Of a stretch of 64,000 nt of DNA, positions 36,266-45,615 are shown piece after piece (the stretch's first letter is position 1; the number at the start of each line of letters is the position of its first letter). Both the position numbers and the translations under genes were made by a program. This stretch comes from GCA-2794515 sp034436155 (GTDB lineage: Bacteria; Chloroflexota; Anaerolineae; Aggregatilineales; Phototrophicaceae), in contig DAOTVP010000088.1 of NCBI GenBank assembly GCA_034436155.1, forward strand, positions 28,289 through 92,288, given 5' to 3'. The notes under the pieces are model-generated. The model searched no databases and was not told the origin of the DNA. It was given only the letters and a program-made list of their open reading frames with translations.

Positions 36266-37743
36266 TGAGTTACTTCATGGGTATTGATATTAGCACCACC
36301 AGCGCCAAGGCGTTGATTGTGGATACGATGGGCAAGGTGGTGGCGATGGGTAGCACCCCGCAACCCATCAGCCAACCCAAACCCCTCTGGAGCGAACAAC
36401 ACCCGTCCGATTGGTGGGATGGGGTGGTCAATTCTATCAAACAGGCGCTCACGATTGCCAACCTGAACGGGGATGACATCGGCGCGATTGGTCTGACGGG
36501 TCAAATGCACGGTTTGGTCATGTTGGATAGCGCGGGGCGTGTGTTGCGCCCTGCCATTTTATGGAATGACCAACGCACCCAACGTCAATGTGATTTTATG
36601 ACCGAAAAAATCGGCTTCCACCGTCTGATTCAACTGACGGGCAATCGGGCATTGACGGGCTTCACTGCCCCCAAAATCTTGTGGGTGCGCGATAACGAAC
36701 CCGATATTTACGCCCAATGCGCCCATATTTTGCTCCCCAAAGATTACATCCGCTACCAACTGACGGGCGAATATGCGATGGATGTGTCGGATGCGGCGGG
36801 GACATCGTTGCTGAATGTCGAAAAACGCGCCTGGTCAAGCGAGGTGCTAACCGCGTTGGATATTCCGTCTGATTGGCTACCCGCGTTGTACGAAGGGACA
36901 CACATCACGGGGCAAATCACGGCGCAAATCGCCCAACTCACAGGGTTACGCGCAGGCACACCCGTCATGGCGGGCGGTGGCGACCAAGCGGCGGGCGCAG
37001 TAGGGATGGGTGCGGTCGAACCGCATATCATCGGTCTGACGGTTGGCACATCGGGCGTGGTATTCGCGCCATTGAATCAATATGCTTATGAACCCGATGG
37101 ACGCTTACATGCCTTTTGTCATGCCGTCCCCGATATGTGGCATTTCATGGGCGTGATGTTGAGCGCGGCGGGCAGTTTGCAATGGTACAGAGATACGCTC
37201 GCGGGACATATTTCGTTCCCAAATTTGCTGGCAGAAGCCGAAAATGCCCCTGCAGGGTGTGACGGATTGTTCTTTTTGCCTTATTTGACAGGGGAACGTA
37301 CCCCTCATCCAGACCCGTTGGCGCGGGGTGGATTTATCGGGTTGACCTCGCGGCATACCCGCGCTCACATGACCCGCGCTGTACTCGAAGGTGTGGCGTA
37401 TGGGCTAAAAGATAGTTTCTCGCTGATTGCCCAAGCAGGCTTACCGTCCGATTTCACCGTCCGCTTGAGCGGTGGCGGGGCGCAAAGCCGATTCTGGCAA
37501 GGTATCATCGCTGATATTCTCGGTGCGCCGTTGGTCAATGTGAATACGTCCGAAGCGGGGGCATTTGGGGCGGCGTTGCTGGCGATGGTCGGGCAGGGGA
37601 TTTATGCCGATGTCGCCGAAGCCTGTCGTCAGACCATCCATACGGGCGATGTCGTGCAACCGAGCGCCAATCATGCCCGCTATGCCGATGATTACATCAC
37701 CTATATGGCGTTGTATCCCGCCCTCAAACCGTTGGTGATGTAA
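36265..37743 (+). CDS. xylB: Xylulokinase
   Basis: 492 residues of the FGGY kinase family; phosphorylates D-xylulose to xylulose 5-phosphate. N-terminal nucleotide-binding MGIDISTTSAKALI, substrate region LTGQMHGLV, PAILWNDQRT, and the C-terminal RLSGGGAQSRFW typical of xylulokinases. The ATG overlaps the xylA stop. Last gene of the xylose locus, convergent with the MenE-like gene. Confidence 0.93.
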   Translation: MSYFMGIDISTTSAKALIVDTMGKVVAMGSTPQPISQPKPLWSEQHPSDWWDGVVNSIKQALTIANLNGDDIGAIGLTGQMHGLVMLDSAGRVLRPAILWNDQRTQRQCDFMTEKIGFHRLIQLTGNRALTGFTAPKILWVRDNEPDIYAQCAHILLPKDYIRYQLTGEYAMDVSDAAGTSLLNVEKRAWSSEVLTALDIPSDWLPALYEGTHITGQITAQIAQLTGLRAGTPVMAGGGDQAAGAVGMGAVEPHIIGLTVGTSGVVFAPLNQYAYEPDGRLHAFCHAVPDMWHFMGVMLSAAGSLQWYRDTLAGHISFPNLLAEAENAPAGCDGLFFLPYLTGERTPHPDPLARGGFIGLTSRHTRAHMTRAVLEGVAYGLKDSFSLIAQAGLPSDFTVRLSGGGAQSRFWQGIIADILGAPLVNVNTSEAGAFGAALLAMVGQGIYADVAEACRQTIHTGDVVQPSANHARYADDYITYMALYPALKPLVM

Positions 37744-37754
37744 ACCATGTTTAC

Positions 37755-39251
37755 TTATCCCTCGAATAGCGCACGCAACGCACCTTTATCCACCTTGCCT
37801 GTGCTATTCAGGGGTAAAGTGGGCAGTATGCGCCAACGGCGCGGGATTTTGTAGCCCGCCAAGTGTTGCCGTAAAGCCGCTTGCAGGTGGGGTATATCCA
37901 CCTCGCCCACCAGCGCACACGCCACGATCTGCCCCCATTCGGGGTCGGGGATGCCCACCACCGCTACATCCGCCACGCCCGAAAATTGGCGCAACACCGC
38001 CTCAATTTCGGCGGGATATACATTTTCGCCACCCGTCACGATGAGGTCGCTCCGCCGTTGGATGACCCACAGGTCGCCGTCACGATCCACATAACCCATA
38101 TCGCCCGTGAATAATTCGCCATCCCGTATCGTTTTGGCAGTGGATGCGTCATCGTGATAATACCCCGCCATAACGGTCTTTCCGCGCACGGCAATTTCGC
38201 CGATCGTCCCCGTTGGGCAAGTGTTCTCGTGTTCGTCTACGATGCGAATGGTGATGCCGTTCATCGGTTTGCCCACACTGGCGGGTTTGCGATAGGTCAT
38301 ATCGGGCGTGGCGGTACACACTTGCGAACTGGCTTCGGTCAATCCGTAGGTGGTGGCGACAGGCAAGCGAAAATCGGCACACCGCGCCATCAGCCGCTCA
38401 TCCGCCGCGGCACCACCGAGCAAAATCAGCCGTAGCGATGGAGTCCACGCCCTCACATCCCGCTCCAACAACCGATACAACATGGTCGGCACGAGCGAAA
38501 TCAGCGTAATCGGGCGGGTGCATAGGGCATGATACACGCTATCGACATCAAAGCGCGGGAATAACGAGACGGTCGCGCCTAGCATAAAACAGCGCACGAA
38601 AATCGATAACCCGCCGATATGATACAACGGCAACACGCATAGCCAATGATCATCAGCCGTCATGTTCAGACGTTCATGCGAGGCGACGGCGTTGGCGATG
38701 AGGTTATCGTGCGTGAGCATCGCGCCTTTCGGTTTGCCCGATGTGCCAGATGTGAACATGATGCACCCCACCCCTAAATCCTGCACGGAGAGGGGGCTGG
38801 TTTGCGTCCCCACCCCTAAATCCCCTCCCCATTGCATGGAGAGGGGACTTTTTTGCTCCCCCTTTCTCCATGCAATGGGGAAAGGGGGCTGGGGGGATAG
38901 GGGAAACCCATACACCGCCACATCCACATCTGGCACGGGCATGTCATCGGCATGTATCAGACAGGTCGCGCCCGCAAATTCCACCTGATAGCGGATTTCA
39001 TCCCCCGTCAGGCGCGTATTGAGTGGCAACGGAATCGCGCCCAATTCCCACAAGGCGATAATCATCCGCACATACACGGGGTGATTATGCGCTAAAATTG
39101 CCACTACATCCCCGTTTTGGATACCCCACTCACGCAATTGCGCCCTGTCATGCTGGATTGCCTCGCGTAATTGGGCGTAGGTATACGTCCCGTGTGGGGT
39201 GATGAGGGCGGGTTTATTTTGCGTGGCGCGGGTTAGATATGGGTAGAGCAT
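37755..39251 (-). CDS. MenE-like acyl-CoA ligase with in-frame repeat insertion
   Basis: 498 residues of the AMP-forming synthetase family. P-loop MFTSGTSGKPKGAML, ATTYGLTEASS, GEIAVRGKTVMAGY, FTGDMGYVDRDG and the C-terminal Lys motif PLNSTGKVDKGAL are intact. Length and motifs resemble o-succinylbenzoate-CoA ligase (MenE), but no other menaquinone gene is nearby. About 47 residues before the P-loop translate a C/G-rich palindromic repeat (PLSPQPPFPIAWRKGEQ, SPLSMQWGGDLGVG); they fall in a variable linker, so activity may survive. Confidence 0.75.
   Translation of the reverse strand: MLYPYLTRATQNKPALITPHGTYTYAQLREAIQHDRAQLREWGIQNGDVVAILAHNHPVYVRMIIALWELGAIPLPLNTRLTGDEIRYQVEFAGATCLIHADDMPVPDVDVAVYGFPLSPQPPFPIAWRKGEQKSPLSMQWGGDLGVGTQTSPLSVQDLGVGCIMFTSGTSGKPKGAMLTHDNLIANAVASHERLNMTADDHWLCVLPLYHIGGLSIFVRCFMLGATVSLFPRFDVDSVYHALCTRPITLISLVPTMLYRLLERDVRAWTPSLRLILLGGAAADERLMARCADFRLPVATTYGLTEASSQVCTATPDMTYRKPASVGKPMNGITIRIVDEHENTCPTGTIGEIAVRGKTVMAGYYHDDASTAKTIRDGELFTGDMGYVDRDGDLWVIQRRSDLIVTGGENVYPAEIEAVLRQFSGVADVAVVGIPDPEWGQIVACALVGEVDIPHLQAALRQHLAGYKIPRRWRILPTLPLNSTGKVDKGALRALFEG
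38766..38907. repeat. C/G-rich palindromic repeat inside the MenE-like gene, copy A5
   Basis: Contains CCCCTC/GAGGGG and CCCCCTTTC/GAAAGGGGG hairpins around the ATGG core, plus the flanking CCCACCCCTAAATCC motif. In frame with the minus-strand gene. Confidence 0.8.
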
Positions 39252-39331
39252 GGGTGAGTGTCCTTTTTTATTTCGGCGGATGAAGCCTCGTTAAAATTGA
39301 GATAGCTCGTGCTTGAACCATGATACAATCC

Positions 39332-40237
39332 TCAAATATTCACCCCGAACAAACCGCCCAGATGACGCAAAAACACATGCGCGAATGGCGTTGGCAACGA
39401 TGATTTTGCCCATAGCACCTTATGGTCACGCATCAACGGCACATCATCGACACGAATTGCCCACAGCGTCCCATTTTTGATGGCATCGGCAACGGTGTAA
39501 TCGGGCAAAATGGCGATGTTATCGCTGGTCTGCACCATGCGCTTCATCGCCTCGATGTTATCTGTTTCGAGCGAGACGACTGGCTTGACCCCATGCGCCT
39601 TAAAAATCCCCTCTAACCATTGGCGACTTTGGCTATTGATAGGTCGCATGATGATTTTTTGCTGACCTAATTCGGCGAGGTGGATAGTCTCGCGCCCCCA
39701 GAATGGGTGTGATTGCCCAACGACAACCACCTGTGCGATACTTTCTAGCCGATGCACCTGCACATGTTCGGCGTGGTCGGGGTGGATTTCGCCTTCGATG
39801 AGACCAATATCCAGCTTACCCAACGTCACATCGCGGAGGATATGCGCGGTGATATCGGTCTGGACGCGCAAACTCACACGCGGATAGCGCACCGTGAAGT
39901 CGCCCGTCCAAATAGGTAGGCGATACGTGCTGATATTGGGGGTCGCGCCGATCGACAAGTCGCCTTCGCTCTCGGCGGTGATTTGCACCAGCGCCAATTC
40001 TGCCTCTGCCACCAAATGACAAATTTGTACGGCATAATCGTATAATTTTTTGCCATCGGGCGTGAGCGAGACCCCGCGCCGATGACGGGCGAATAACGTC
40101 CGCCCCAAATACGCCTCCAGTTGGGCGATATGTTGGCTCATCGCCGATTGGCTGATGTAATGCGCTTCGGCGGCTTTGCTCAGGCTGTTATGATTCGCCA
40201 CCGAGACGAATAAGCGTAATTTATACAAGTCGAGCAT
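39332..40237 (-). CDS. LysR-family transcriptional regulator
   Basis: 301 residues: N-terminal winged helix-turn-helix (LRLFVSVANHNSLSKAAEAHY, SQSAMSQHIAQLEAYLG region) and a LysR substrate-binding domain. It starts 10 bases after the MFS gene stop on the same strand and so probably shares its transcript; it may regulate that transporter or the MenE-like gene that follows. Effector unknown. Confidence 0.85.
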   Translation of the reverse strand: MLDLYKLRLFVSVANHNSLSKAAEAHYISQSAMSQHIAQLEAYLGRTLFARHRRGVSLTPDGKKLYDYAVQICHLVAEAELALVQITAESEGDLSIGATPNISTYRLPIWTGDFTVRYPRVSLRVQTDITAHILRDVTLGKLDIGLIEGEIHPDHAEHVQVHRLESIAQVVVVGQSHPFWGRETIHLAELGQQKIIMRPINSQSRQWLEGIFKAHGVKPVVSLETDNIEAMKRMVQTSDNIAILPDYTVADAIKNGTLWAIRVDDVPLMRDHKVLWAKSSLPTPFAHVFLRHLGGLFGVNI

Positions 40238-40247
40238 GGCGCGTTCT

Positions 40248-41399
40248 CTACGATGTCACCTGTGCTTGAGGCTTTCGCATCGCCACCAGCGCACACGCTA
40301 ACGCGATAATGATAGCCATCAGCGAAACAATCATCCCACCATCCAACCCGCGCCCCGCCCAGCCTTGCAACGCGGGCAACACCACCGCCCCACTATTACC
40401 AACGGCGATAATCGCCCCAGAAATCGCCCCAAAGCCTTGCGTGTAGCGCGAATTCAAAATTGCCATCCCCAATGGGAATATCGGCGCACAGCCAAACCCC
40501 ACTATAAAGGAAAAGACCAACAACATGCCCACAGTGGTCGGGAAAATCAGCACGCCCAACACCCCCACGCCGACCAACCCCATCCCGCCCAGTAACACCG
40601 TCTCGCTGGCAATCTTCCCCGCGATGACACTCGTCAGCAAGCGCCCCAGCGTCATGCCTGTCCAAAACAGCGAGATGCCGACCGCCCCCGTAGAGGCATC
40701 CGCCAGCGCCGCTAACGTCAGTTGCGGGCTAATCCATGCCGAAAAACCCATTTCGACACCGACATACATGAAGAACATCACCCCAAACGGGATGAGGCTC
40801 ACCCATACCACCTTCACCGCCGTCTCCGATTTTTGGACGGGCGCGATGCTTGGCATATACATGAAGGTCGCCGCCGACACGATCGCCAACGTCCCAACGA
40901 TGAGGTACATCAGCCGAAAATCGCCCATGGTGAAGGCGATATTGGCGATTTGCGGTCCGATAATCGCGCCTAATCCAAAGAAAAAGTTGATGGCGCTCAA
41001 TTCGCGGGCGGGATTTTGGGGATTATAGCGCGGGGCGAGTCCGTTGCCCGATATGACCAAAAAGCCGTAGCCAAAACCGATGCACACCACGCATATAAAT
41101 CCGATGATGGCGAGATGCGCGGGGATGAGTATCATCAGGAATAAGAAAATCCCAAAAATGCCCGCACCCGATACGGATACACGACGGCTCATGGTGCGGT
41201 CTAATAAATTCCCGCCGATGAAGATGCCCAACGTCCCGCCGATGAAAAACGCCCCCGTGAACAATCCGCCGTTTTCGAGTGCAATGCCGAAGTAGGTGGT
41301 GAGGGGTTCGAGTGTGCTGGCAATCACCGTCGCGCCAATACCGACTAGCGCGAATGCGATGCGAAAAATGTACCGTTGTAACGGGGTGGGGGAGGTCAT
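40248..41399 (-). CDS. MFS transporter
   Basis: 383 residues with about 12 hydrophobic segments and a Major Facilitator-like GGNLLDRTMSRRV loop between helices 2 and 3 and GRLLTSVIAGKI in the second half. Substrate cannot be told. First gene of a minus-strand unit with the LysR regulator. Confidence 0.8.
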   Translation of the reverse strand: MTSPTPLQRYIFRIAFALVGIGATVIASTLEPLTTYFGIALENGGLFTGAFFIGGTLGIFIGGNLLDRTMSRRVSVSGAGIFGIFLFLMILIPAHLAIIGFICVVCIGFGYGFLVISGNGLAPRYNPQNPARELSAINFFFGLGAIIGPQIANIAFTMGDFRLMYLIVGTLAIVSAATFMYMPSIAPVQKSETAVKVVWVSLIPFGVMFFMYVGVEMGFSAWISPQLTLAALADASTGAVGISLFWTGMTLGRLLTSVIAGKIASETVLLGGMGLVGVGVLGVLIFPTTVGMLLVFSFIVGFGCAPIFPLGMAILNSRYTQGFGAISGAIIAVGNSGAVVLPALQGWAGRGLDGGMIVSLMAIIIALACALVAMRKPQAQVTS

Positions 41400-41554
41400 G
41401 AACAGTCCTTACGGGTGATTATAGTCAATTTGTTTGACCATTATACACGCATATGGCATATTTTCACCATTGTAGGCGTATAATCTGGTTGCTTTATCAC
41501 CCATATCCTGATTCAATAATCTGTATATCATACAAGACCATATAGGATGAACCC

Positions 41555-42580
41555 ATGACCTTTCACGATTATGCGACCATCGAATCGCTCCTGAACGACA
41601 CAGATATTTACACGCTCATCGCCGAATGTGACGCGATGTTGGCGCAAAATCCCACCGAATTGTTGCGCTTGTTGCGCTCGGCGCTCAGTTTATCGGCGCA
41701 TGTGCTGGAACACGATAAATCGGCGTTGGCATCACAATTGGCGGGGCGGTTGTATCATCATTATGAGTCTAACGCCGATATTCGCGCCTTTGTGGATAGC
41801 ATCACCCCGCCGAAAAATTCACTGTATCCGATTCGCAACGGCTACGACCCACTCCTGCCTGCAGGTGGCATGTTGGTGCGGCTGATGAAGCATGGCATAT
41901 TGCTCATGGGTGTAAAAGAATTATCGAATGGCAACATCCTCACATGGGATAGAGATAATACTTTACGAATATGGCGTTCAGACGGGCGTTTAATTCATAT
42001 TCTTACAGGTCATCAAGACTATATACTCGGTGTTATCGGTTTGCAGAATGATAGGATTTTATCGTGGGATAGTTATGGGCTAACGCAATTATGGGATAGC
42101 GATGGTAGGCTCATTCGAACTCTGCATGAAGCACACCCCAATCGAGTGGTTGTAGGCTGTATTAAAGGAGCGATTGAATTAACCAATGGGCATATTTTAT
42201 CGTGGTATCATAAGCATAAAGTGTTGCAATTATGGGATGCAAATGGGACTAAATTAGCCGAATTGGTTGGGCATACGGCGGGTGTATCGCAAGCACAATC
42301 ATTACCTGATGGACGCATTTTTGCATGGTTAAATGAACATGGTATCAATCCAGATGATGCCTATTCTAAAATAGATTTTCCGATGTTAGACGGCTGGCGC
42401 GTGAGTGAAAATAGCAATAACACCATTATCATTTATCATCCCAAAATAGGCAAAACGATTCACACATTTTATGGCGATGCGCCATTTACATCGGTTGCGG
42501 TGCTAGATGATGTGACCATCGCAGGGGATATATTGGGGCGCGTGCTATTTTTGCATTGGATAGCGGATAACCAAGCATGA
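41555..42580 (+). CDS. WD40-like repeat protein resembling the C-terminus of STAND proteins
   Basis: 341 residues. Residues about 20-105 (LRLLRSALSLSAHVLEHDKS, ASQLAGRLYHHY, DPLLPAGGMLVRLMKHG) resemble the helical segment that precedes the WD40 sensor in APAF-1-like STAND NTPases. It is followed by about five WD40-type units with the pattern NGxILSWD..LxLWDxDGxLIxxLxGH. The NTPase and effector domains that would normally precede are absent, and no such gene lies upstream. It may be an orphan sensor, a truncated paralogue or an inhibitor; the function is unknown. Confidence 0.6.
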   Translation: MTFHDYATIESLLNDTDIYTLIAECDAMLAQNPTELLRLLRSALSLSAHVLEHDKSALASQLAGRLYHHYESNADIRAFVDSITPPKNSLYPIRNGYDPLLPAGGMLVRLMKHGILLMGVKELSNGNILTWDRDNTLRIWRSDGRLIHILTGHQDYILGVIGLQNDRILSWDSYGLTQLWDSDGRLIRTLHEAHPNRVVVGCIKGAIELTNGHILSWYHKHKVLQLWDANGTKLAELVGHTAGVSQAQSLPDGRIFAWLNEHGINPDDAYSKIDFPMLDGWRVSENSNNTIIIYHPKIGKTIHTFYGDAPFTSVAVLDDVTIAGDILGRVLFLHWIADNQA

Positions 42581-42582
42581 TA

Positions 42583-42591
42583 TGATATAAT
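42583..42591 (+). promoter_or_regulatory. Extended -10 promoter element for the YgjP-like gene
   Basis: TGATATAAT (TATAAT at 42586-42591), 24 bases before the ATG. No obvious -35. Confidence 0.4.
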
Positions 42592-42614
42592 GCCTAATAG
42601 AGATGAAGGAATAA

Positions 42615-43325
42615 ATGATCATGCCTCGGATAGAATATAACGGACAAACCATCAGTTACGAAGTCATTTTTACCCAACGGAAAAATATCGAAATTCGGGT
42701 GTATCCCGATCGGCGGGTGGTGGTCAAAGCGCCACCACGCACACCCAACGCCTATATCAAAGCCTTAGTCAATGAACGTGCCGATTGGATCGTCAAAAAA
42801 CATACCCAGCTCGCCACGTATGTCCAACCCCCGGTCGAATATGTGAGTGGAGCGATGCACCATTATTTGGGCAAATCGTATCCGATAGACATTCGCCAAG
42901 CCAAAGGCAAACATTCATCGGTGGTGTTTGAGAATGGGTGTTTCATCATTTATGTCCCCGATGTGTCCGATACCAAACGCATCAAAAAGGCGCTCGACAC
43001 ATGGTATCGCAAACAAGCCTACGACCTGTTCGCCAAGATGATACCCCAAGCTGTCACGCGATTTGAAGGGATGGACTTGCCCGAATTTGAATGGGATACG
43101 CGCATTTTTAACGGGCGCTGGGGCAGTTGTGGACACGATGGTAAAATCACGTTGAATGTGTATCTGATGTGGCTGGATAAATCGCTCATCGAATATGTGA
43201 TTGTGCATGAATTATGCCACCTGTTCGAGATGAATCACAGCAAGCGATATTACGCATTGCTCGAAAGTGTCATGCCCGATTGGAAACCGCGTCGCAAATT
43301 GCTGAAAGGGTATCGCTTGCGCTGA
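42615..43325 (+). CDS. YgjP-like (M48/DUF45) metallopeptidase-fold protein
   Basis: 236 residues. The C-terminal VIVHELCHLFEMNHS is the zinc-binding HExxH-type motif (HELCH) with a further His downstream; the preceding FNGRWGSCGHDGKITLN is the WGSC signature of the YgjP/SprT-related DUF45 group. Often linked to restriction-modification or stress loci; the precise role is unknown. AAGGA precedes the ATG. Convergent with the vapC-like gene, 11 bases apart. Confidence 0.82.
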   Translation: MIMPRIEYNGQTISYEVIFTQRKNIEIRVYPDRRVVVKAPPRTPNAYIKALVNERADWIVKKHTQLATYVQPPVEYVSGAMHHYLGKSYPIDIRQAKGKHSSVVFENGCFIIYVPDVSDTKRIKKALDTWYRKQAYDLFAKMIPQAVTRFEGMDLPEFEWDTRIFNGRWGSCGHDGKITLNVYLMWLDKSLIEYVIVHELCHLFEMNHSKRYYALLESVMPDWKPRRKLLKGYRLR

Positions 43326-43336
43326 GGGGTATGATG

Positions 43337-43717
43337 CTAGGCGTATGGTTTTATCGCCAGATTGCCTATCATCGGGGTCATGTCTTTCAGGTTGTGTGTG
43401 TAGAGTGGGATTTGTAACCGATGCGCCACGGAGGCAATCAGGCAGTCGTTGGTGGTGACATGATGGCTAAAACGGAGTTGTTGAATTTGTTGTTGCGCCC
43501 ATTTCTGGTCATCATCGGTCAGATATAACAATTGAAAATTGCTCAATAAATTTAACGTATCTTGCATGGCACGCTTACTACTCACACCGACCATGACCTC
43601 CATCCATGTTGTAGATACAACCGCATAGGTTTGTGATGTTCTAAACCATGCAATGGCAGGTGGGTATTTGCGGAAAATATGTAATACAACGGTTGTATCC
43701 AGAATGGCAAGGCTCAC
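43337..43717 (-). CDS. PIN-domain toxin (VapC-like)
   Basis: 126 residues of the PIN family, a Mg-dependent RNase that usually cuts tRNA or rRNA. Expected acidic residues: D in LAILDTTVV, E in TTWMEVMV, D in TNDCLIAS, and a late KDM segment. The start overlaps the upstream antitoxin stop by 4 bases (ATGA). Confidence 0.82.
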   Translation of the reverse strand: MSLAILDTTVVLHIFRKYPPAIAWFRTSQTYAVVSTTWMEVMVGVSSKRAMQDTLNLLSNFQLLYLTDDDQKWAQQQIQQLRFSHHVTTNDCLIASVAHRLQIPLYTHNLKDMTPMIGNLAIKPYA

Positions 43718-43998
43718 TTGTCACCATCCCAATATGGTTTCAGGCGGTCTGCCTCTTTCTGGCGCTGGGCTTTGACCCATTCTACAGGGTCTTCGATATG
43801 GGGGTCAACAAATTCAATTGGATCCATCTGTTCCAGCATGGCGACAATCTCCGCGCCTGTCTTGGGTTGTGGGGTGGGTGGATAATCGGCATTGAGGTCA
43901 TGCTCCACCGAAGCGACCACCTGCTCGACCAATTGCAAGCGTTCTTTGGGATTGAGCTGGAGCGCCAGCGCGAGTGCTTCTTGTAACATCGGACTCAT
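43714..43998 (-). CDS. VapB-like antitoxin
   Basis: 94 residues, acidic C-terminal half and a helical N-terminus (MLQEALALALQLNPKERLQL) typical of antitoxins whose first helices start with L-P-ER. GAGGT precedes the ATG. Directly upstream of, and overlapping, the PIN toxin gene. Assignment is mainly by position. Confidence 0.65.
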   Translation of the reverse strand: MSPMLQEALALALQLNPKERLQLVEQVVASVEHDLNADYPPTPQPKTGAEIVAMLEQMDPIEFVDPHIEDPVEWVKAQRQKEADRLKPYWDGDK

Positions 43999-44039
43999 GA
44001 TGGTCTACCTCATCATCTATCATAGCACCTGATAATTCG

Positions 44040-44092
44040 ATTATAGCATATTCATCGCCTCGAATAGCCAAATTTCCAGATCGTGCTACAAT
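44040..44092. promoter_or_regulatory. Divergent extended -10 promoters
   Basis: Minus strand TGCTATAAT at 44040-44048 for the VapBC-like pair; plus strand TGCTACAAT (TACAAT at 44087-44092) for the radical SAM gene at 44128. Confidence 0.4.
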
Positions 44093-44127
44093 AAAAGCAA
44101 TATCACGATATCAGGAAAAGTGGATGT

Positions 44128-45600
44128 ATGAACCTCGTCTTATATAACCCGCCGTCATCAGCCAATAAAAAACCCATTTTGCCCATGTCGCTCCTTGCGA
44201 TTGGCGCATTGCTCGAAAATAAGCACAACTACGTGATCATCGATGGCAACCTCGAAGCCGATCCGTTATCGGCGTTGGATAATGCCATTTGCACCACATC
44301 GGCGCACGTTTTAGCCGTGACCGTCATGCCCGGTCCGCAATTGGCGAATGCGATTCCCATCTGCAAGGCGCTCAAAGCCAAATATCCATCGCTCATCATC
44401 GTGTGGGGCGGATACTTTCCGACTCAGCATTATGATGTCGTCCTCAAAGCCGATTATGTCGATTATGTCGTGCGCGGACACGGCGAGGAAGCCTTTATTT
44501 CTCTGTTGACTATCATTGAACGGGGCGGTTCACCTGTGGCGTTGAACGGAATCGCCTATAAAGACGGTCAGACATTGGTCGGCAACGCCCCTGCGACTAT
44601 CCCACATCCCGATAAATTGCCCGATTTTCCTTATCATCGCGTGGATTTGGCGCGTTATATCCGCAAAACGTTCATGGGTGATAGGACGCTCCCGCATCAC
44701 AGCAGTTACGGATGCCCATTCTTCTGTAATTTTTGCGCGGTGGTGAATATGGTCAATGGGCGCTGGTTGGCACAATCGGCAAAACGCACCGCCAACACCG
44801 TCCGATACTTGGTGACACAATGGGATTTGAACGCGGTGGAATTTTACGACAACAATTTTTTCACCCACGAAGCGCGAGTGGCAGAATTTTCTGAGCGCAT
44901 TATGGATTTGGGCATTTCGTGGTGGGGTGAGGGGCGGATAGACACCATGATGCACTATAGCGATGCCACATGGCAAAAAATGTCGGATGCGGGCTTGCGG
45001 ATGGTGTTTTTGGGCGCGGAAAGTGGCAGTGACGAGACGCTCCAACGCATGGATAAGGGCGGAAAAGCCAGCGTGCAAAAAACGCTCGACATCGCCGAAA
45101 AAATGGCGCGGTATAATATCGTCCCCGAAATGTCATTTGTGGTCGGCAATCCGCCAAACCCCGAAAAAGACACCGAACAAACCCTCGCCTTCATCCGCAA
45201 GGTGAAGCAGGTGAATCCGCGCACCGAAGTGATTATTTATGTGTATACACCCGTCCCGTTATCGGGTGAACTCTATGACCAAGCCCGCGCCGAAGGATTC
45301 GCCTTCCCAGAGACGTTAGAGGGGTGGGTCAGTGAGGAGTGGCAAGATTTTGTCCAACGGCGGAGCGCCAATATGCCGTGGATGAATGACCCCATCCGCA
45401 AGCGCGTGCGGAATTTTGAGCGTGTGTTGAATGCCTACTATCCCACCAGCACCGATATTCGCATGACCAAGCCGATGCGCCTGTTATTACGCGGTATGAG
45501 CGCCTTACGCTATCATACCCAATTTTATACCAACCCAATCGAATTGCGTGTTTTGCACAAACTGTTCAAATATCAACGCCCAGAGACCACCAGTTTTTGA
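44128..45600 (+). CDS. B12-binding domain radical SAM protein
   Basis: 490 residues. N-terminal cobalamin-binding-type domain (YNPPSSANKKPILPMSLL, IIVWGGYFPT, DYVVRGHGEEAF), then radical SAM core with the cluster motif CPFFCNFC and FLGAESGSD. This is the BchE/HpnJ-like class, whose members do methylations or ring rearrangements; substrate cannot be assigned. A small unknown gene follows 15 bases downstream. Confidence 0.85.
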   Translation: MNLVLYNPPSSANKKPILPMSLLAIGALLENKHNYVIIDGNLEADPLSALDNAICTTSAHVLAVTVMPGPQLANAIPICKALKAKYPSLIIVWGGYFPTQHYDVVLKADYVDYVVRGHGEEAFISLLTIIERGGSPVALNGIAYKDGQTLVGNAPATIPHPDKLPDFPYHRVDLARYIRKTFMGDRTLPHHSSYGCPFFCNFCAVVNMVNGRWLAQSAKRTANTVRYLVTQWDLNAVEFYDNNFFTHEARVAEFSERIMDLGISWWGEGRIDTMMHYSDATWQKMSDAGLRMVFLGAESGSDETLQRMDKGGKASVQKTLDIAEKMARYNIVPEMSFVVGNPPNPEKDTEQTLAFIRKVKQVNPRTEVIIYVYTPVPLSGELYDQARAEGFAFPETLEGWVSEEWQDFVQRRSANMPWMNDPIRKRVRNFERVLNAYYPTSTDIRMTKPMRLLLRGMSALRYHTQFYTNPIELRVLHKLFKYQRPETTSF

Positions 45601-45615
45601 TAGAGGATAGCCACA

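Noticed and set aside
37755..39251. Firm assignment as menE
   Set aside because: No other menaquinone gene in the neighbourhood and adenylating ligases are hard to tell apart by eye, so the symbol was left empty.
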